A stretch of DNA of 17,900 bases, from positions 1 to 17,900 of the forward strand of contig CAMYKF010000295.1 of the NCBI GenBank assembly GCA_947258905.1. The letters run 5' to 3'. Positions 1 through 9,800 of the stretch are shown one piece after another. Below the pieces are notes generated by a model. That model was not told where the DNA came from and made no database searches. It worked only from the letters and a program-made list of their open reading frames with translations. Numbering within the stretch: position 1 is the first letter of the stretch; each line of letters begins with the position of its first letter. Made by a program: the position numbers and the translations under genes. Source of the DNA: an uncultured Pirellulaceae bacterium (GTDB lineage: Bacteria; Planctomycetota; Planctomycetia; Pirellulales; Pirellulaceae).

Positions 1-5
1 TCCAG

Positions 6-1265
6 CTAGTTCGGCACAAAGCTTTCCTTGATCGACTTTTGCAGGACCAGATTCGTCTTCTTCTCGATCATACGTATTGAAACCTGCATGGAACGAATCG
101 GCCATGGGCAGGGCGGTTGCGTTTCCCGTTCGTTGTTCTCGTCGATGCCGGGGTCACTTCCGGGATTATCGATTCCGTCGACACCTTCGTCGATCTCCCC
201 ATCGTTGTCTTGGTCTTCGCCATCGCTTTCATAGGTCGCCGACCAGGTGCAATAGGTATATGGAAACGACGAAAAGGAATATCCGTTGTCGTAGGCTTCA
301 TCCGCAAACCAGCTGCCCGATATCGGTGGAGTCAGTCGGTCACCAAAGCCCAGATCAACGTAACCACCATAGTCTGTTGTGATTCCACCCAAATTCGTCT
401 GATCGGTCAGGTAGCCATAATCAGAAGTCTCCGCCAGGTAGTTGCCGTTGACGATGACCGGTGCGTCGGGCGAAAACACCTTGATGTCAAAGGCCACGCA
501 GTTATCCAGCATCAGGTCTTCGCCTTCATAGATTCCGGTCAAGGGACGGCTGTCCAGCAGGCCGGGAATCAACTCGTTAGGGAACGTGCCGGTGTCGTGG
601 CAGAAACGGTTGCGGCGGTCCGCGAGGTCTTCCAGCGAGTTCATCACCAGACCGGGTCCGCCCACTTCGCGGCGTACGGAGATATCATTGCTGCGGTAAA
701 AAGTCGAAAAATCCGTTAAGGTCGTGGTCAGGTCGGGACGAATCAGCAACACACGGCGATACAGACGAAAATTTCCGCCGTAATCGTCGCCTCCTTCGTG
801 CACAACCCACCAGGTAACTTCGGCCAGATACGATTCGACAAACCCGCCATTAAACCGGCCGCGGAACGGCACGTCCTCGCTGCGTACGGTCAATGACAGA
901 ATGTCATCGTGATCGCCAATGAAACTGTTGTCAGTCGTGGCGTGGTCGCCATCGACTTCATCGCCCTCCACATACTCAAAATAACCGCTGCGTTCATCGG
1001 ACAAACCCCGCGGACGCGGCGTGCAAGTCGCGTTTTGCAAATCATTACGCAACGTTTCGGTAACCATTCGCAGCTTGTTGTGCATATCCATCTGGGCGCG
1101 GCCCAGCCCAATCTGGTCACTGGATGCGGTAAAGGCCCGGATCATGGCCGCCACGATGACCAGCGTCAGGGCGACCGCAATCATCAACTCGATGAGGGTC
1201 AAGCCGTTGCGGGAGCAGGATGAGCGAGACCTGCGAATTTTGCTCGAACGTGCCAACATGTTCAT
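6..1265 (-). CDS. PilW/PulJ-like type IV pseudopilin
   Basis: Probably a minor pseudopilin of a type II secretion or type IV pilus-like machine, inserted in the inner membrane and assembled into a pseudopilus. The N-terminus has a class III leader of about 21 residues ending in Gly, followed by LTLIELMIAVAL. Glu at +5 after the predicted prepilin-peptidase cut and a roughly 20-residue hydrophobic helix are as expected. The ATG at 1265 is preferred over an in-frame GTG at 1289 because AGGAG lies 9 bases upstream of it (1275-1279). At 419 residues it is longer than many pseudopilins. The rest is a soluble domain, and near residues 348-378 there is an Asp-rich stretch (DQDNDGEIDEGVDGIDN) resembling calcium-binding DxDxDG loops. 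The stop is TAG at 6-8; other secretion genes may lie beyond the left edge. PilW versus PulJ/GspJ cannot be decided from this sequence alone. Confidence 0.8.
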   Translation of the reverse strand: MNMLARSSKIRRSRSSCSRNGLTLIELMIAVALTLVIVAAMIRAFTASSDQIGLGRAQMDMHNKLRMVTETLRNDLQNATCTPRPRGLSDERSGYFEYVEGDEVDGDHATTDNSFIGDHDDILSLTVRSEDVPFRGRFNGGFVESYLAEVTWWVVHEGGDDYGGNFRLYRRVLLIRPDLTTTLTDFSTFYRSNDISVRREVGGPGLVMNSLEDLADRRNRFCHDTGTFPNELIPGLLDSRPLTGIYEGEDLMLDNCVAFDIKVFSPDAPVIVNGNYLAETSDYGYLTDQTNLGGITTDYGGYVDLGFGDRLTPPISGSWFADEAYDNGYSFSSFPYTYCTWSATYESDGEDQDNDGEIDEGVDGIDNPGSDPGIDENNERETQPPCPWPIRSMQVSIRMIEKKTNLVLQKSIKESFVPN

Positions 1266-2001
1266 CAGAGGTAACTCCTGCAGTTTCACGAGCCGCCAGA
1301 ATCAGGAGACTCGTCAATGAATAAGGGTACACTGCCAGGCACCGTTGGCGATCGCCATTTGAAAAGGCCGGGTTGGCGATCAGACAGGATGGGCCCGTGC
1401 ACCGGATCGATCGGCCGGTGCTCGTAACTTCCTGATTTTACCGCGAAAAACCGGCCTGTACATGGTCAGAATTTGCAGCAGAACCGCGATTTGACGCAAA
1501 AAGTGCCAATTCGGTCGCGATTGTCGGGGCTCCGGACCGTCTTCCTGTCGGTCGGCGTTTTGCGCGGTCGGCAGCCGCCCTCGCGTGGTTGGATGTTTGG
1601 CAATCCACAATCAGGACGCAATCCGCGAGGTGCCAACTGCAAGAAATCCGGAACCCGGTTCGTGGTAGCTATAATTGGCCCCGTGGTCGATTGTCTGGCG
1701 CGACAATCAGGCAGCGGAATTCAGGAAGTGGAGTTGCCCGGCGGTTACCGGTTGCCACGCGAAGCAAATCGCAGCCAGCCGGTCATCGCAATCGTTGTGT
1801 TCGATAGCATTTACCCAGTTTCCAAAGCCTGATTTGAAAGCCCGTTAACGACGTTGACTCAAACCCTTTCCCGTGTCCACAGGCGTGTATAGACTGAACT
1901 CAAATCTGTATTGCGGCGTACCACCCTCCACCACCCCTGCCGCATCACCACACCGTTTGCCAACGGATCTCTGCCATCTCGTTTCAAGGAATTCGGAACT
2001 C
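1266..2001. other. Intergenic region between divergent genes
   Basis: About 740 bases separate the leftward pseudopilin gene from the rightward TPR gene. Short open frames exist on both strands, but none has a ribosome binding site, a recognisable domain or a plausible composition. Promoters for both transcription units should lie here. A TATAAT-like hexamer at 1670-1675 is the best -10 candidate for the rightward direction, but no good -35 sits at the right distance. A 12-bp palindrome and a 10-bp direct repeat near 1344-1381 are listed separately. Confidence 0.6.
1344..1381. repeat. Palindrome TGGCGATCGCCA and direct repeat GTTGGCGATC
   Basis: TGGCGATCGCCA (1346-1357) is a perfect 12-bp palindrome. 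GTTGGCGATC occurs at 1344-1353 and again at 1372-1381, 28 bp apart (start to start), about 80 bp upstream of the pseudopilin start. It could be an operator for a dimeric regulator or a chance GCGATCGC site. Only the sequence symmetry is observed. Confidence 0.35.
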
Positions 2002-5000
2002 ATGCGATCTCCATTTTCGGCTACCGATTGTGCAGGCAACCGGCTTGCAATCCGGTCAACCTTTTTGATGTTGCTGTTGGCTGCCCTGTTGCCCGCCTCC
2101 GCGGCGCTGGCATCACCACAGGAGCAACAGGAAGACCCGGCCGCCATCGAACTCTATAATACCGGCGCGCGGCTGTATTCCGAAAAGCAATACGAACTGG
2201 CAATCGCGCAGTGGAACAAGTTGCTGGCCGATTTCCCCGAATACAACGGACGACGCGACGCGCAGTACTACAGCGGGCTGGGCCATTACAACCTGAAACA
2301 GTTTGACAAGGCAGCAGAATTCTTCGCCGCCCTGCGTGATTCGTTGCCGAACCTGACCGACTACAGCCGCTCGGACAAGATGCTCATCTACCTCGCCTTT
2401 AGCCAATACCAACAGGGGCGGGCCGCCGGTGCCGATGGCGTGGATCAGGTACGCGCCGCACTGGATACCTACCAGCAATACTTCGACAACTTTGGGGACA
2501 GTGATATGAGCGACAACGCCCTGTATTTTCAGGGCGATGCGTTTTACGAACTGAACCGCATGGATCCCCAGGCCGATACGCTGGACGAAGCCGTTGCCTG
2601 CTATCAAACGCTGGTTGACGACCATCCGGAATCGCCGTTGCGACCGCAAGCCCGGTTTGTATTGGCCGAGTGCCTCGCCGAGTCCGGCGACTATGGCCAA
2701 GCCAGCCAGATGTTCACCGACTACATCGCCGATTACCCCGATGACCCGTCCGTTGACGGGGCACGTTTGAAGAATGCCGATTGCCTTTTGCAATTGGCTC
2801 TGGCCCAAAAGAATGCCGGCAACGCAACCGAAGCCGAACAGTCCTTCCGGCAAGCCGCCGACCTGTACGCCTCGTTGATCGACAAGTCTGATTTCGAGGG
2901 CAGCGCCTCGGCCAAATACCAACGCGCGTTGTGCCTGCTGCACCTGAACGATTACGGCGCGGCAGCCGATTTGTATGCCTCGATCGCCACCGATCATCCT
3001 GAATTTGAACATGCTGCCGAATCGGCTCTGGATGCCGGCAAGTACTATTTCACCGCCGATCGCCTGGACGACGCGGAGACGTGGCTGACAAAAGCTATTG
3101 CGGCCGACAACCAGTTTGCGCCCGAAGCGACGCACTGGCTGTGCCGCATCAAACTGGCGGCCAATCAGTTTGACCAGGCACACCAACTGGCGACCGATGC
3201 GCTGGCCGGTGATCCTGGACGGTTCCGCGTTAACCTGCTGATGGATTCGGCCGATGCCCTGTACGGCCAGCCCGACCGTCGCGCGGAATCGATTGCGGAG
3301 TATGAAAAAGTCGTCGACAGCTTTCCCGATGATCCAGTGGCTCCCAAGGCGCTGTATTACACCGCCTTTGGATATCTGGTGACTGACCAGAACGGCGAAG
3401 CGATCAAGGCCGCCGAGCGATTCCGCGACACGTGGGCCGACCATGAACTGTATCCCGACACGATCCAGATCCTCGGCCAGGCCGCACTCAAGGAGAACAA
3501 CCTGGAACTGGCCGAATCGACATTCAAGGATCTCTCGGCCCGTTATCCGGATCATCCGCGTTTCGAGTGGTGGCAAACACGGATCGGCTGGGCCAGTTAC
3601 CTGCGTGGCAACCATGACGATGCCATTGCCTGGTTGTCCCAGGCGGCCGTTGATATGCAGGATCCCGCCAATCGCTCGGAAGCCAAATATGTCATCGGCT
3701 CGAGTCAGTTCCAGTTGAAGAACTACGTCAAGGCGATTGAAGCCCTGGAGGCATCGCTGGCCGACAACCCGCAACGGGTCAACGCCGATGAAGTCCGCTT
3801 GCTCACCGCACGCGCCTGGTTCCACCGCGATGACCTGGATCAGGCCCGGCAACTGGCGCAACAGGTGCTGGACAACGGCAAACCGGAAATGGCCAGCGAA
3901 GCGGCTTACTGGCTGGGCGAATTCGCCTGGAAAGCCAACGACTATGACGCCGCCGTGTCTTACTACCAAAAGGTGGTCAGCGATGAACAGTCACCGCGCG
4001 TTCCCGACGCACTGTACGCTCTGGCGTGGGCCCAGGGACGCAGCGATCAGGCCGCCGAGTCTCTGGAATCGTTCGACAAGCTGATTGAAGGCTTTCCGGA
4101 ACACGAGCTGGCCGCTCGTGCCATGCTGGGCCGCGGCATGACGCGACGCATGAACGGCGACTTTGCCGGTGCCATCGAGGACCTGGACAAATACCTCGAA
4201 ACACAACCCGGTGGCAAGGACCAGTTCAACGCCGCTTACGAACGAGCCCTGTGTTACGCAGGCATGGAAGACTGGGAACAGGCCGCCGCGGAACTGGAAC
4301 AACTCCAGGCCGACAGCGAACAGAATCCCGACCTCGCCGACGATGTGCTGTATGAACTGGCGTGGGCCCGCAAAACGTCTCCGGACGAAACCGCTGCTCT
4401 GGCCGATTTTCAGCAACTGGTACGGGACTATCCACAAAGTCCGCATTTCGCCGAAGCGAATTACCATGTCGCGCAGGACCTGTACAACCAGGGCCAGTAC
4501 GATCAGGCGATTGAGAAATACAAAACTTGTCTGGAGGGCGAGACAGATGCTGAAGTGGCCGAGCGAGCGGCTTACAAGCTGGCCTGGTGCTATTTCAAAC
4601 AGGAGGATTTCGAGGCCGCACGAGAGGCCTTCGCACAACACACGACCCAATTCCCTCAAGGGGAACTGCGACCAATCGGGCTCTCCATGGTGGCTGAGTC
4701 CCATTTCCGCATGGATCAGCACGAGCAGGCGGTGACCGCGTTCAAGCTGGCGATTCCCGAAATTGAATCTGCCGACATCAAGGACAACGGCCGCGTTCTG
4801 TGGCCCATCCACGCTGCGCAGAGCGCCAACCAGATCAAGGATTACGAGACGGCCCGCAACTACGCGCTTTCGGTCATTAATGATTTTCCCGAATCGGACT
4901 TTGTCGCCGATGCCTGGTACGAACTGGGCGCGGCCGAAAAGGGAATGGACGAAAAGGAAGCTGCCATCAGTGCCTGGGAACAGGCCATGATCAAGTCACT

Positions 5001-5334
5001 GGGCAAGACCGGAGCCCGCGCTCGCTGCATGATCGCCGAGGAACATTTTGCGGACAACAAATATCAGGAAGCGATCAACCAGTTCATGCTGGTTCTGTAC
5101 GGATACGGTGGCAAGGAATCGGTGGCCGACGTGCGACCATGGCAGGCCTTTGCCGCCTATGAAACCGCACGTTGTTACTACGTACAGATCGCCAGCGAAA
5201 CAGACGCCGCACGGCGAAAAAGCCTGATTGAAAACTCACGCAAGTTTTTCCAGACACTCCTGGACGATTACCCCGACGATCGACTGGCGGAGGATGCCAA
5301 AAAGCAGATTCAGGTGCTCGACAGCCTGAATTAA
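2002..5334 (+). CDS. Large secreted tetratricopeptide-repeat protein
   Basis: Predicted envelope scaffold protein of 1110 residues. The signal peptide spans residues 1-37 (hydrophobic core FLMLLLAALLPASAALA, predicted cut after ALA). Almost everything after it consists of TPR-type helical hairpins of about 34-38 residues, at least fifteen recognisable, with patterns such as YxxG-xY-xxA-xxxF-xxL-xxxP. The family resembles the CpoB/YbgF and BamD style of periplasmic TPR proteins, which act by protein-protein binding. The ATG at 2002 is chosen over an upstream in-frame GTG at 1873 because AAGGA lies 11 bases upstream and the signal peptide then sits at the N-terminus. It is the first gene of a cluster with exbB and exbD homologues and the TonB-like giant, 58 bases ahead of exbB. 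E. coli cpoB lies beside tol-pal, so a role as periplasmic partner of the energised complex is plausible but inferred. Confidence 0.85.
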   Translation: MRSPFSATDCAGNRLAIRSTFLMLLLAALLPASAALASPQEQQEDPAAIELYNTGARLYSEKQYELAIAQWNKLLADFPEYNGRRDAQYYSGLGHYNLKQFDKAAEFFAALRDSLPNLTDYSRSDKMLIYLAFSQYQQGRAAGADGVDQVRAALDTYQQYFDNFGDSDMSDNALYFQGDAFYELNRMDPQADTLDEAVACYQTLVDDHPESPLRPQARFVLAECLAESGDYGQASQMFTDYIADYPDDPSVDGARLKNADCLLQLALAQKNAGNATEAEQSFRQAADLYASLIDKSDFEGSASAKYQRALCLLHLNDYGAAADLYASIATDHPEFEHAAESALDAGKYYFTADRLDDAETWLTKAIAADNQFAPEATHWLCRIKLAANQFDQAHQLATDALAGDPGRFRVNLLMDSADALYGQPDRRAESIAEYEKVVDSFPDDPVAPKALYYTAFGYLVTDQNGEAIKAAERFRDTWADHELYPDTIQILGQAALKENNLELAESTFKDLSARYPDHPRFEWWQTRIGWASYLRGNHDDAIAWLSQAAVDMQDPANRSEAKYVIGSSQFQLKNYVKAIEALEASLADNPQRVNADEVRLLTARAWFHRDDLDQARQLAQQVLDNGKPEMASEAAYWLGEFAWKANDYDAAVSYYQKVVSDEQSPRVPDALYALAWAQGRSDQAAESLESFDKLIEGFPEHELAARAMLGRGMTRRMNGDFAGAIEDLDKYLETQPGGKDQFNAAYERALCYAGMEDWEQAAAELEQLQADSEQNPDLADDVLYELAWARKTSPDETAALADFQQLVRDYPQSPHFAEANYHVAQDLYNQGQYDQAIEKYKTCLEGETDAEVAERAAYKLAWCYFKQEDFEAAREAFAQHTTQFPQGELRPIGLSMVAESHFRMDQHEQAVTAFKLAIPEIESADIKDNGRVLWPIHAAQSANQIKDYETARNYALSVINDFPESDFVADAWYELGAAEKGMDEKEAAISAWEQAMIKSLGKTGARARCMIAEEHFADNKYQEAINQFMLVLYGYGGKESVADVRPWQAFAAYETARCYYVQIASETDAARRKSLIENSRKFFQTLLDDYPDDRLAEDAKKQIQVLDSLN

Positions 5335-5392
5335 CAACAAGCGACGATCGGAAAAGAGGCTGGTCGCGTCGCACAAAGAGGACGGAGCAGAG

Positions 5393-6352
5393 ATGACGTT
5401 GACGAACCGCGATTCCCGGCGCCGCTGGCCGTCATGGGCCATTGGCTGCCTGCTGGTTGGCAGTATCGCATGCGCTGCCTGTCTGGCCCATGCCCAAACG
5501 ACCCCGGGCGAAACGGTCCAGCCCGCGATTCCCCAAAACAATCCGGAACTGGTTCCGCCCGCCGCCCCGAACGAGGGTGACGAAACCGTCTTTCGCGAAA
5601 AGGGCCTGAACCTGCTGAACCTGCTGTCTCGCGGCGGCTGGTTCATGGTCCCCCTGGGCATCCTCTCGGTCGTCGTGGTGGCGCTGGCGATCGAGCGATC
5701 ACTGGCGCTGCGTGAAGAAAAAATCCTGCCACGTGGCCTGGTTCGCGAACTGGGCAACCTCAGTCGTCAAGAAGAGGGCTTTGATCCGCGACTGGCTTTT
5801 CGCGCCTGCCAGGTTTATCCGTCGGCCGCCGCCCGCGTGTTGCGCGCGATGTTGCTGAAAGCCGGCCGGCCCCAGGCGGAAGTCGAATACGCGGTGTCTG
5901 AAGCCAGCCAGCGCGAAGCCGCTCGATTGCAGGGAACCGTCTCGTGGCTGACGCTGATCGCCGCCGTGGCACCGTTGATTGGACTGCTGGGCACGGTGTG
6001 GGGCATGATCCAGGCGTTTTACGATACAACCCAGATGGTCGCCGGGCAAAACAAGGCCGAAGTCCTGGCTCAGGGAATTTACATGGCGCTCGTCACGACA
6101 TTGAGCGGACTGACCATCGCCATTCCGTCCGCCGTGCTGGCTCACGCTTTTGAAAACCGCATCGTGTCCTGGTTTCACCGTATCGAGGAACTGGCAGCCA
6201 GCCTGACTCCCATGATGGAGCAATTCGAAGGACGCTTGCGGACGGCCGCCGATCCTCCCGAATTGAACGCCGCCCGCCAGCCGGCCATGCGGGCGCCAGC
6301 CGCCGAGGATGATATCCCTGTCGCTCAACGCACACGAAACGCACCGCGCTAA
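5393..6352 (+). CDS. ExbB/TolQ-family proton channel subunit
   Basis: Inner-membrane subunit of a proton-driven motor (MotA/TolQ/ExbB family) that powers a TonB- or TolA-like transducer. It has 319 residues. A cleavable-looking signal peptide (residues 1-34, ending ACLAHA) and a Pro-rich segment precede the first family helix at about 83-103. The second helix (about 185-210) carries the typical APLIGLLGTVWGMIQAF signature, and the third is at about 229-252 (MALVTTLSGLTIAIPSAVLA). Between helices 1 and 2 lies the usual cytoplasmic segment. GGAG at 5384-5387 is a good ribosome binding site 5 bases before the ATG. The stop codon overlaps the start of the exbD homologue (TAATG at 6350-6354), indicating translational coupling. 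N-terminally extended ExbB proteins with signal peptides are known. The choice of ExbB over TolQ is not firm. Confidence 0.92.
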   Translation: MTLTNRDSRRRWPSWAIGCLLVGSIACAACLAHAQTTPGETVQPAIPQNNPELVPPAAPNEGDETVFREKGLNLLNLLSRGGWFMVPLGILSVVVVALAIERSLALREEKILPRGLVRELGNLSRQEEGFDPRLAFRACQVYPSAAARVLRAMLLKAGRPQAEVEYAVSEASQREAARLQGTVSWLTLIAAVAPLIGLLGTVWGMIQAFYDTTQMVAGQNKAEVLAQGIYMALVTTLSGLTIAIPSAVLAHAFENRIVSWFHRIEELAASLTPMMEQFEGRLRTAADPPELNAARQPAMRAPAAEDDIPVAQRTRNAPR

Positions 6353-6759
6353 TGGCTGTCAAACTCAACAAACAGGCAATTGGTTCGCTCAGCATCACGC
6401 CGCTGATTGACGTGGTGTTTTTGCTGCTGATTTTTTTCCTGGTAGCCACGCGATTCGCCGAGGAAGAACGGGAAATCGAAATCGAGTTGCCCACCGCTTC
6501 CCAGGCCCTGCCGCTGACCGTCGAACCACGCGAGATGTTTATCAACATCGACAACGAAGGCCGCTACTTCATTGAAGGCAAATTCCGGCACCCTGAAGAA
6601 GTCGAACAGCTGTTGCGATCGGCTGCCGCCAGTAACCCCTTGACCCAGACCGTCGTGATTCGCGCAGACAAGACAGCCGATTGGCAACACGTGCTGACCG
6701 CCTTTGATCTGTGCAAGAAAGCCGGCATTTACAATTACACCGCGATGACCGACGAATGA
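6352..6759 (+). CDS. ExbD/TolR-family transducer subunit
   Basis: Partner of the ExbB/TolQ channel. It has 135 residues: a short cytoplasmic N-terminus, one membrane helix and a periplasmic domain. The helix carries the hallmark ITPLIDVVFLLLIFFLVATR with Asp20, equivalent to the proton-carrying Asp of ExbD/TolR. The periplasmic part ends in the usual VVIRADKTADWQHV segment and a short C-terminal tail. Length and architecture are normal for the family. Its ATG shares a base with the preceding TAA stop, so the two subunits are very likely translated together. The next gene starts 65 bases downstream and encodes the proposed TonB-like protein. Confidence 0.93.
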   Translation: MAVKLNKQAIGSLSITPLIDVVFLLLIFFLVATRFAEEEREIEIELPTASQALPLTVEPREMFINIDNEGRYFIEGKFRHPEEVEQLLRSAAASNPLTQTVVIRADKTADWQHVLTAFDLCKKAGIYNYTAMTDE

Positions 6760-6824
6760 CGGTTACCGCACCGTCGTGATGGAAACCCAGGCTGATTGAA
6801 ACCCCAAGGCGTGCTCCCCCGACC

Positions 6825-9800
6825 ATGTCCACTCGACGCCAAATCGTTCGCAGCTATCAGCCGCAGCAATTCGAGCGGTTTGACCAGCAATTCTGGCCGG
6901 TCTTTATGGCGATGTGCATTACGGCCACGATTCTGGCAGCCACGGTCGTAACGCTGCTCAGCGGGCTGTGGATGTGGGTCAGCCTGATGGTCCTGCCGGC
7001 CGCCGTATCGATTTTGCTATTGGTGCTGCGCTTCGTCGACGACCGTCGCATTCGCCGCTCGGCCCAGTTGGCGTTGATACTCAGTCTGGCGGCACATTGC
7101 GCGTTCCTGATCTTTGCCCGTCAAACCGAGATCTTTCACGGCGTGTTTCTGGAAGTCAACCGCATGACCACGGCTGTCAGGCAACCGCGTGTCATCCACA
7201 CTTCAAAACAACTGGACGTGCAACCGTGGATGCAATTGAATGAAGTCCCCTCGCCGTCGCCGCTGGAACCACAACCCGAAAAACAGCATCGCATCGATAC
7301 GGCCACCGCACGACCGCAACCCACTCCCGTGCAAAATCAAAACGCCAGTGACAGTCCTCAACTGGTCCGTCGCCAGCAACTCAGCCAGACGGTGCCACGA
7401 CTGGGACGCAGTCTGTCGCAAATGAGCCGGCAGACGGAAAACATGCAGCCGCGTTCCAGTGAACAGGTGGCCATGGCCGCGGCGGCACCGCGGTCCGAAT
7501 CGAGTGCTCCATCCGAATTGACGGCCAGTGAAAACGAAGTGCGCCGCTCAACGCCTGCCAGTTCGGTTGAAGCCCCGCGCACTGCCGATCGCTCCGACTC
7601 CCCGGCGCAGCCGACACGTGAATCCGCGATGGCCAGAAATGAATCGGCCCGGCCGGCAACACCTCAGCCGACCGCCGCAGCCCGCACGCCGAGGCGCGAA
7701 ACCACTTCGCAGCCCGTCGTTGCAGAAGCATCACCGCGTCGCAACGTCCAGGCACCGCCGGCTGCCTCGCCTCCTGAATCCAGACGTACGGCATCGATGT
7801 CCTCCGCTGCTGCCGAATTGCAGCGGCGTTCACCAACGGCCAGCCAACCCGTGGAAACGCCGGTATTCCGACGCGACGCTTCATCCAGCCCGACCATGCA
7901 AATGGCGCAGCGCAATCCGCGTCGCGATCAGCCGCGTCCGGTCGTGCCGTCTGCGACCGCTGCCGCGCAGCCCTCCCGCTCAACCGTCAATGCTCCGGCA
8001 CCGACCACACCGGAAAACATCGAACGACCACGCCCCGTCAATCGCACGGCGCTGCGACAGGGTTCGGCGGAAATGAATCCGCAGCCCATGGCACTGGAAA
8101 AATCCAGTGGTGGAACGGCGGGTGTGGGACGTTCGGTCAACCTGGACCGCGATGCCGGGTCGCAGCAAAGCGCTGCCACCACGGCCTCCGATTCCCAGCG
8201 ACGCCGCGAATCCACCACGCAACGGCCCCGGGAAAACGCACTGGCTGTTCGCCAGATGGCCCGGACACCGCGTAGCACCGCTGCCGAATTGATGCCCAGT
8301 TCCGCCTACCGGCCCGATTCCATTCCTGTCGCCAATCGTGCCGCCACCGAACAACCCGCTGAATTAACGGCCAGCGCCAGCGCGTCGCTGTCGCAATCCA
8401 ACAGCGACGCGCGACGTAGTCATGTGTCCGTCGAACGGGGAACCGGCAACGTGGACGTTGGTCCCACCAAAATTGTCAGCGAGATTCCCGGTCGCCGTGT
8501 CGAAGGCGGTGGCCAGCCGGAAATTCAGAACGAGCCGAACAGTCAACAAATGACGCAGCGCGGTGATCGTGGCGCATCTTCGCCGGCACTGGCTTCCGAC
8601 GATATCGCACCGACCATGGCAGACCCGGGTAATCGCCCCGCCGAACAAATGGCCGCGTGGGAGCCAGCGGCGGCGGCCGAAGCGGATTTGTTATCGCGTC
8701 GCAGCGGACAGTCGGCCAGTTCCGGTGGTCCCGCCAACGACGAAATAGCCCGCGACGAGCCCGTCACCGCCAATGCCTCTGATCTGGCAGACTCCACACT
8801 CGGTCGCGCCGACCAACAAAGCGATGACGAGGAGAATGACGAGGAAGCGCGACGTCGCAAGGGTGAACTGGCGCAACAGGTAACACGGTCCCGGCGATCG
8901 TCGGGCAGCGAGCAGCCCGCGCTTGATGTCGACGCGCCCCTTGTCGCACGAAACGGAACCGCAGGGCAGTCCAGCGATACGACGGCTGAAATGACGGCCC
9001 AGGGTGGCGACCTGAATACACGCACGGCCAGTCGCACCGGTGTTACCGGCCAGCGCGGTGAAGCTGGGGAATCATCTATCGCGGCCTCCGGTCCCTCCGG
9101 TGATTCAAATTCGCGACGCTCCGACAACGCGCAACCGGATACTCGGCAGGGCACCGCACAAGCTGCGCCTTCCCGATCAACGACCAGCGACCAGCCGCTG
9201 ATGGCGGCCGGCGATACGCCCGAACTACAAGGGCAACGCGCCTTGGCAATCGGTCAATCGAATCAGATGCAGGATGATCCGAATGTGGCCCAACTGGATC
9301 GCAGCACGCCGCCAGGCATGTCGCTGGATATCGACGCTCGCATTGGACCGGCGGGCATCAGCAATGAACTGGAGCCGGACCCGGGCATCGATTCGCGTCG
9401 CGCCTCACGCGACAGCCCGGCCGTGCAGTCCATGACCGAGACGCGATTCCGCCGCAACGAAACGGGCGGCTCGCCTTCGATCAGCACCGCTCCGGTAATC
9501 GCGCGGGAAGCATTTCGTTCACGTAATAACCCCTCACGTTCTTCCTCCGCGCCGCAGACCGAGGAAGCCATCGAGCTGGGGCTGGCGTTTCTGGCCCGGC
9601 ACCAGCAGGACGATGGCAGCTGGACACTGGGCGGTTTCGATGTCGGTCAGAATGACGTGGCGGTGCAATTGTCCAGCGACACGGCCGCTACCGGCCTGGC
9701 GATCCTGGCGTTTCAGGGTGCCGGTTACAACCATCGCGAGTTCAAGTACGCTTCGCAGTTGCAAGCCGCCATCGACTGGCTGATCCAGCATCAACAGCCA

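Noticed and set aside
1670..1675. TATAAT hexamer as promoter of the TPR operon
   Set aside because: It lies about 330 bases before the start and has no acceptable -35 partner at 16-18 bases, so it is mentioned only as a candidate.
1380..1832. Short open frames on both strands in the left intergenic region
   Set aside because: No ribosome binding sites, no domain features, and composition like random translation of GC-rich DNA.
2113..3969. A 618-codon open frame on the minus strand inside the TPR gene
   Set aside because: It has no signal, domain or start site of its own and mirrors the codon bias of the plus-strand TPR gene, which has a signal peptide, clear repeats and a ribosome binding site.
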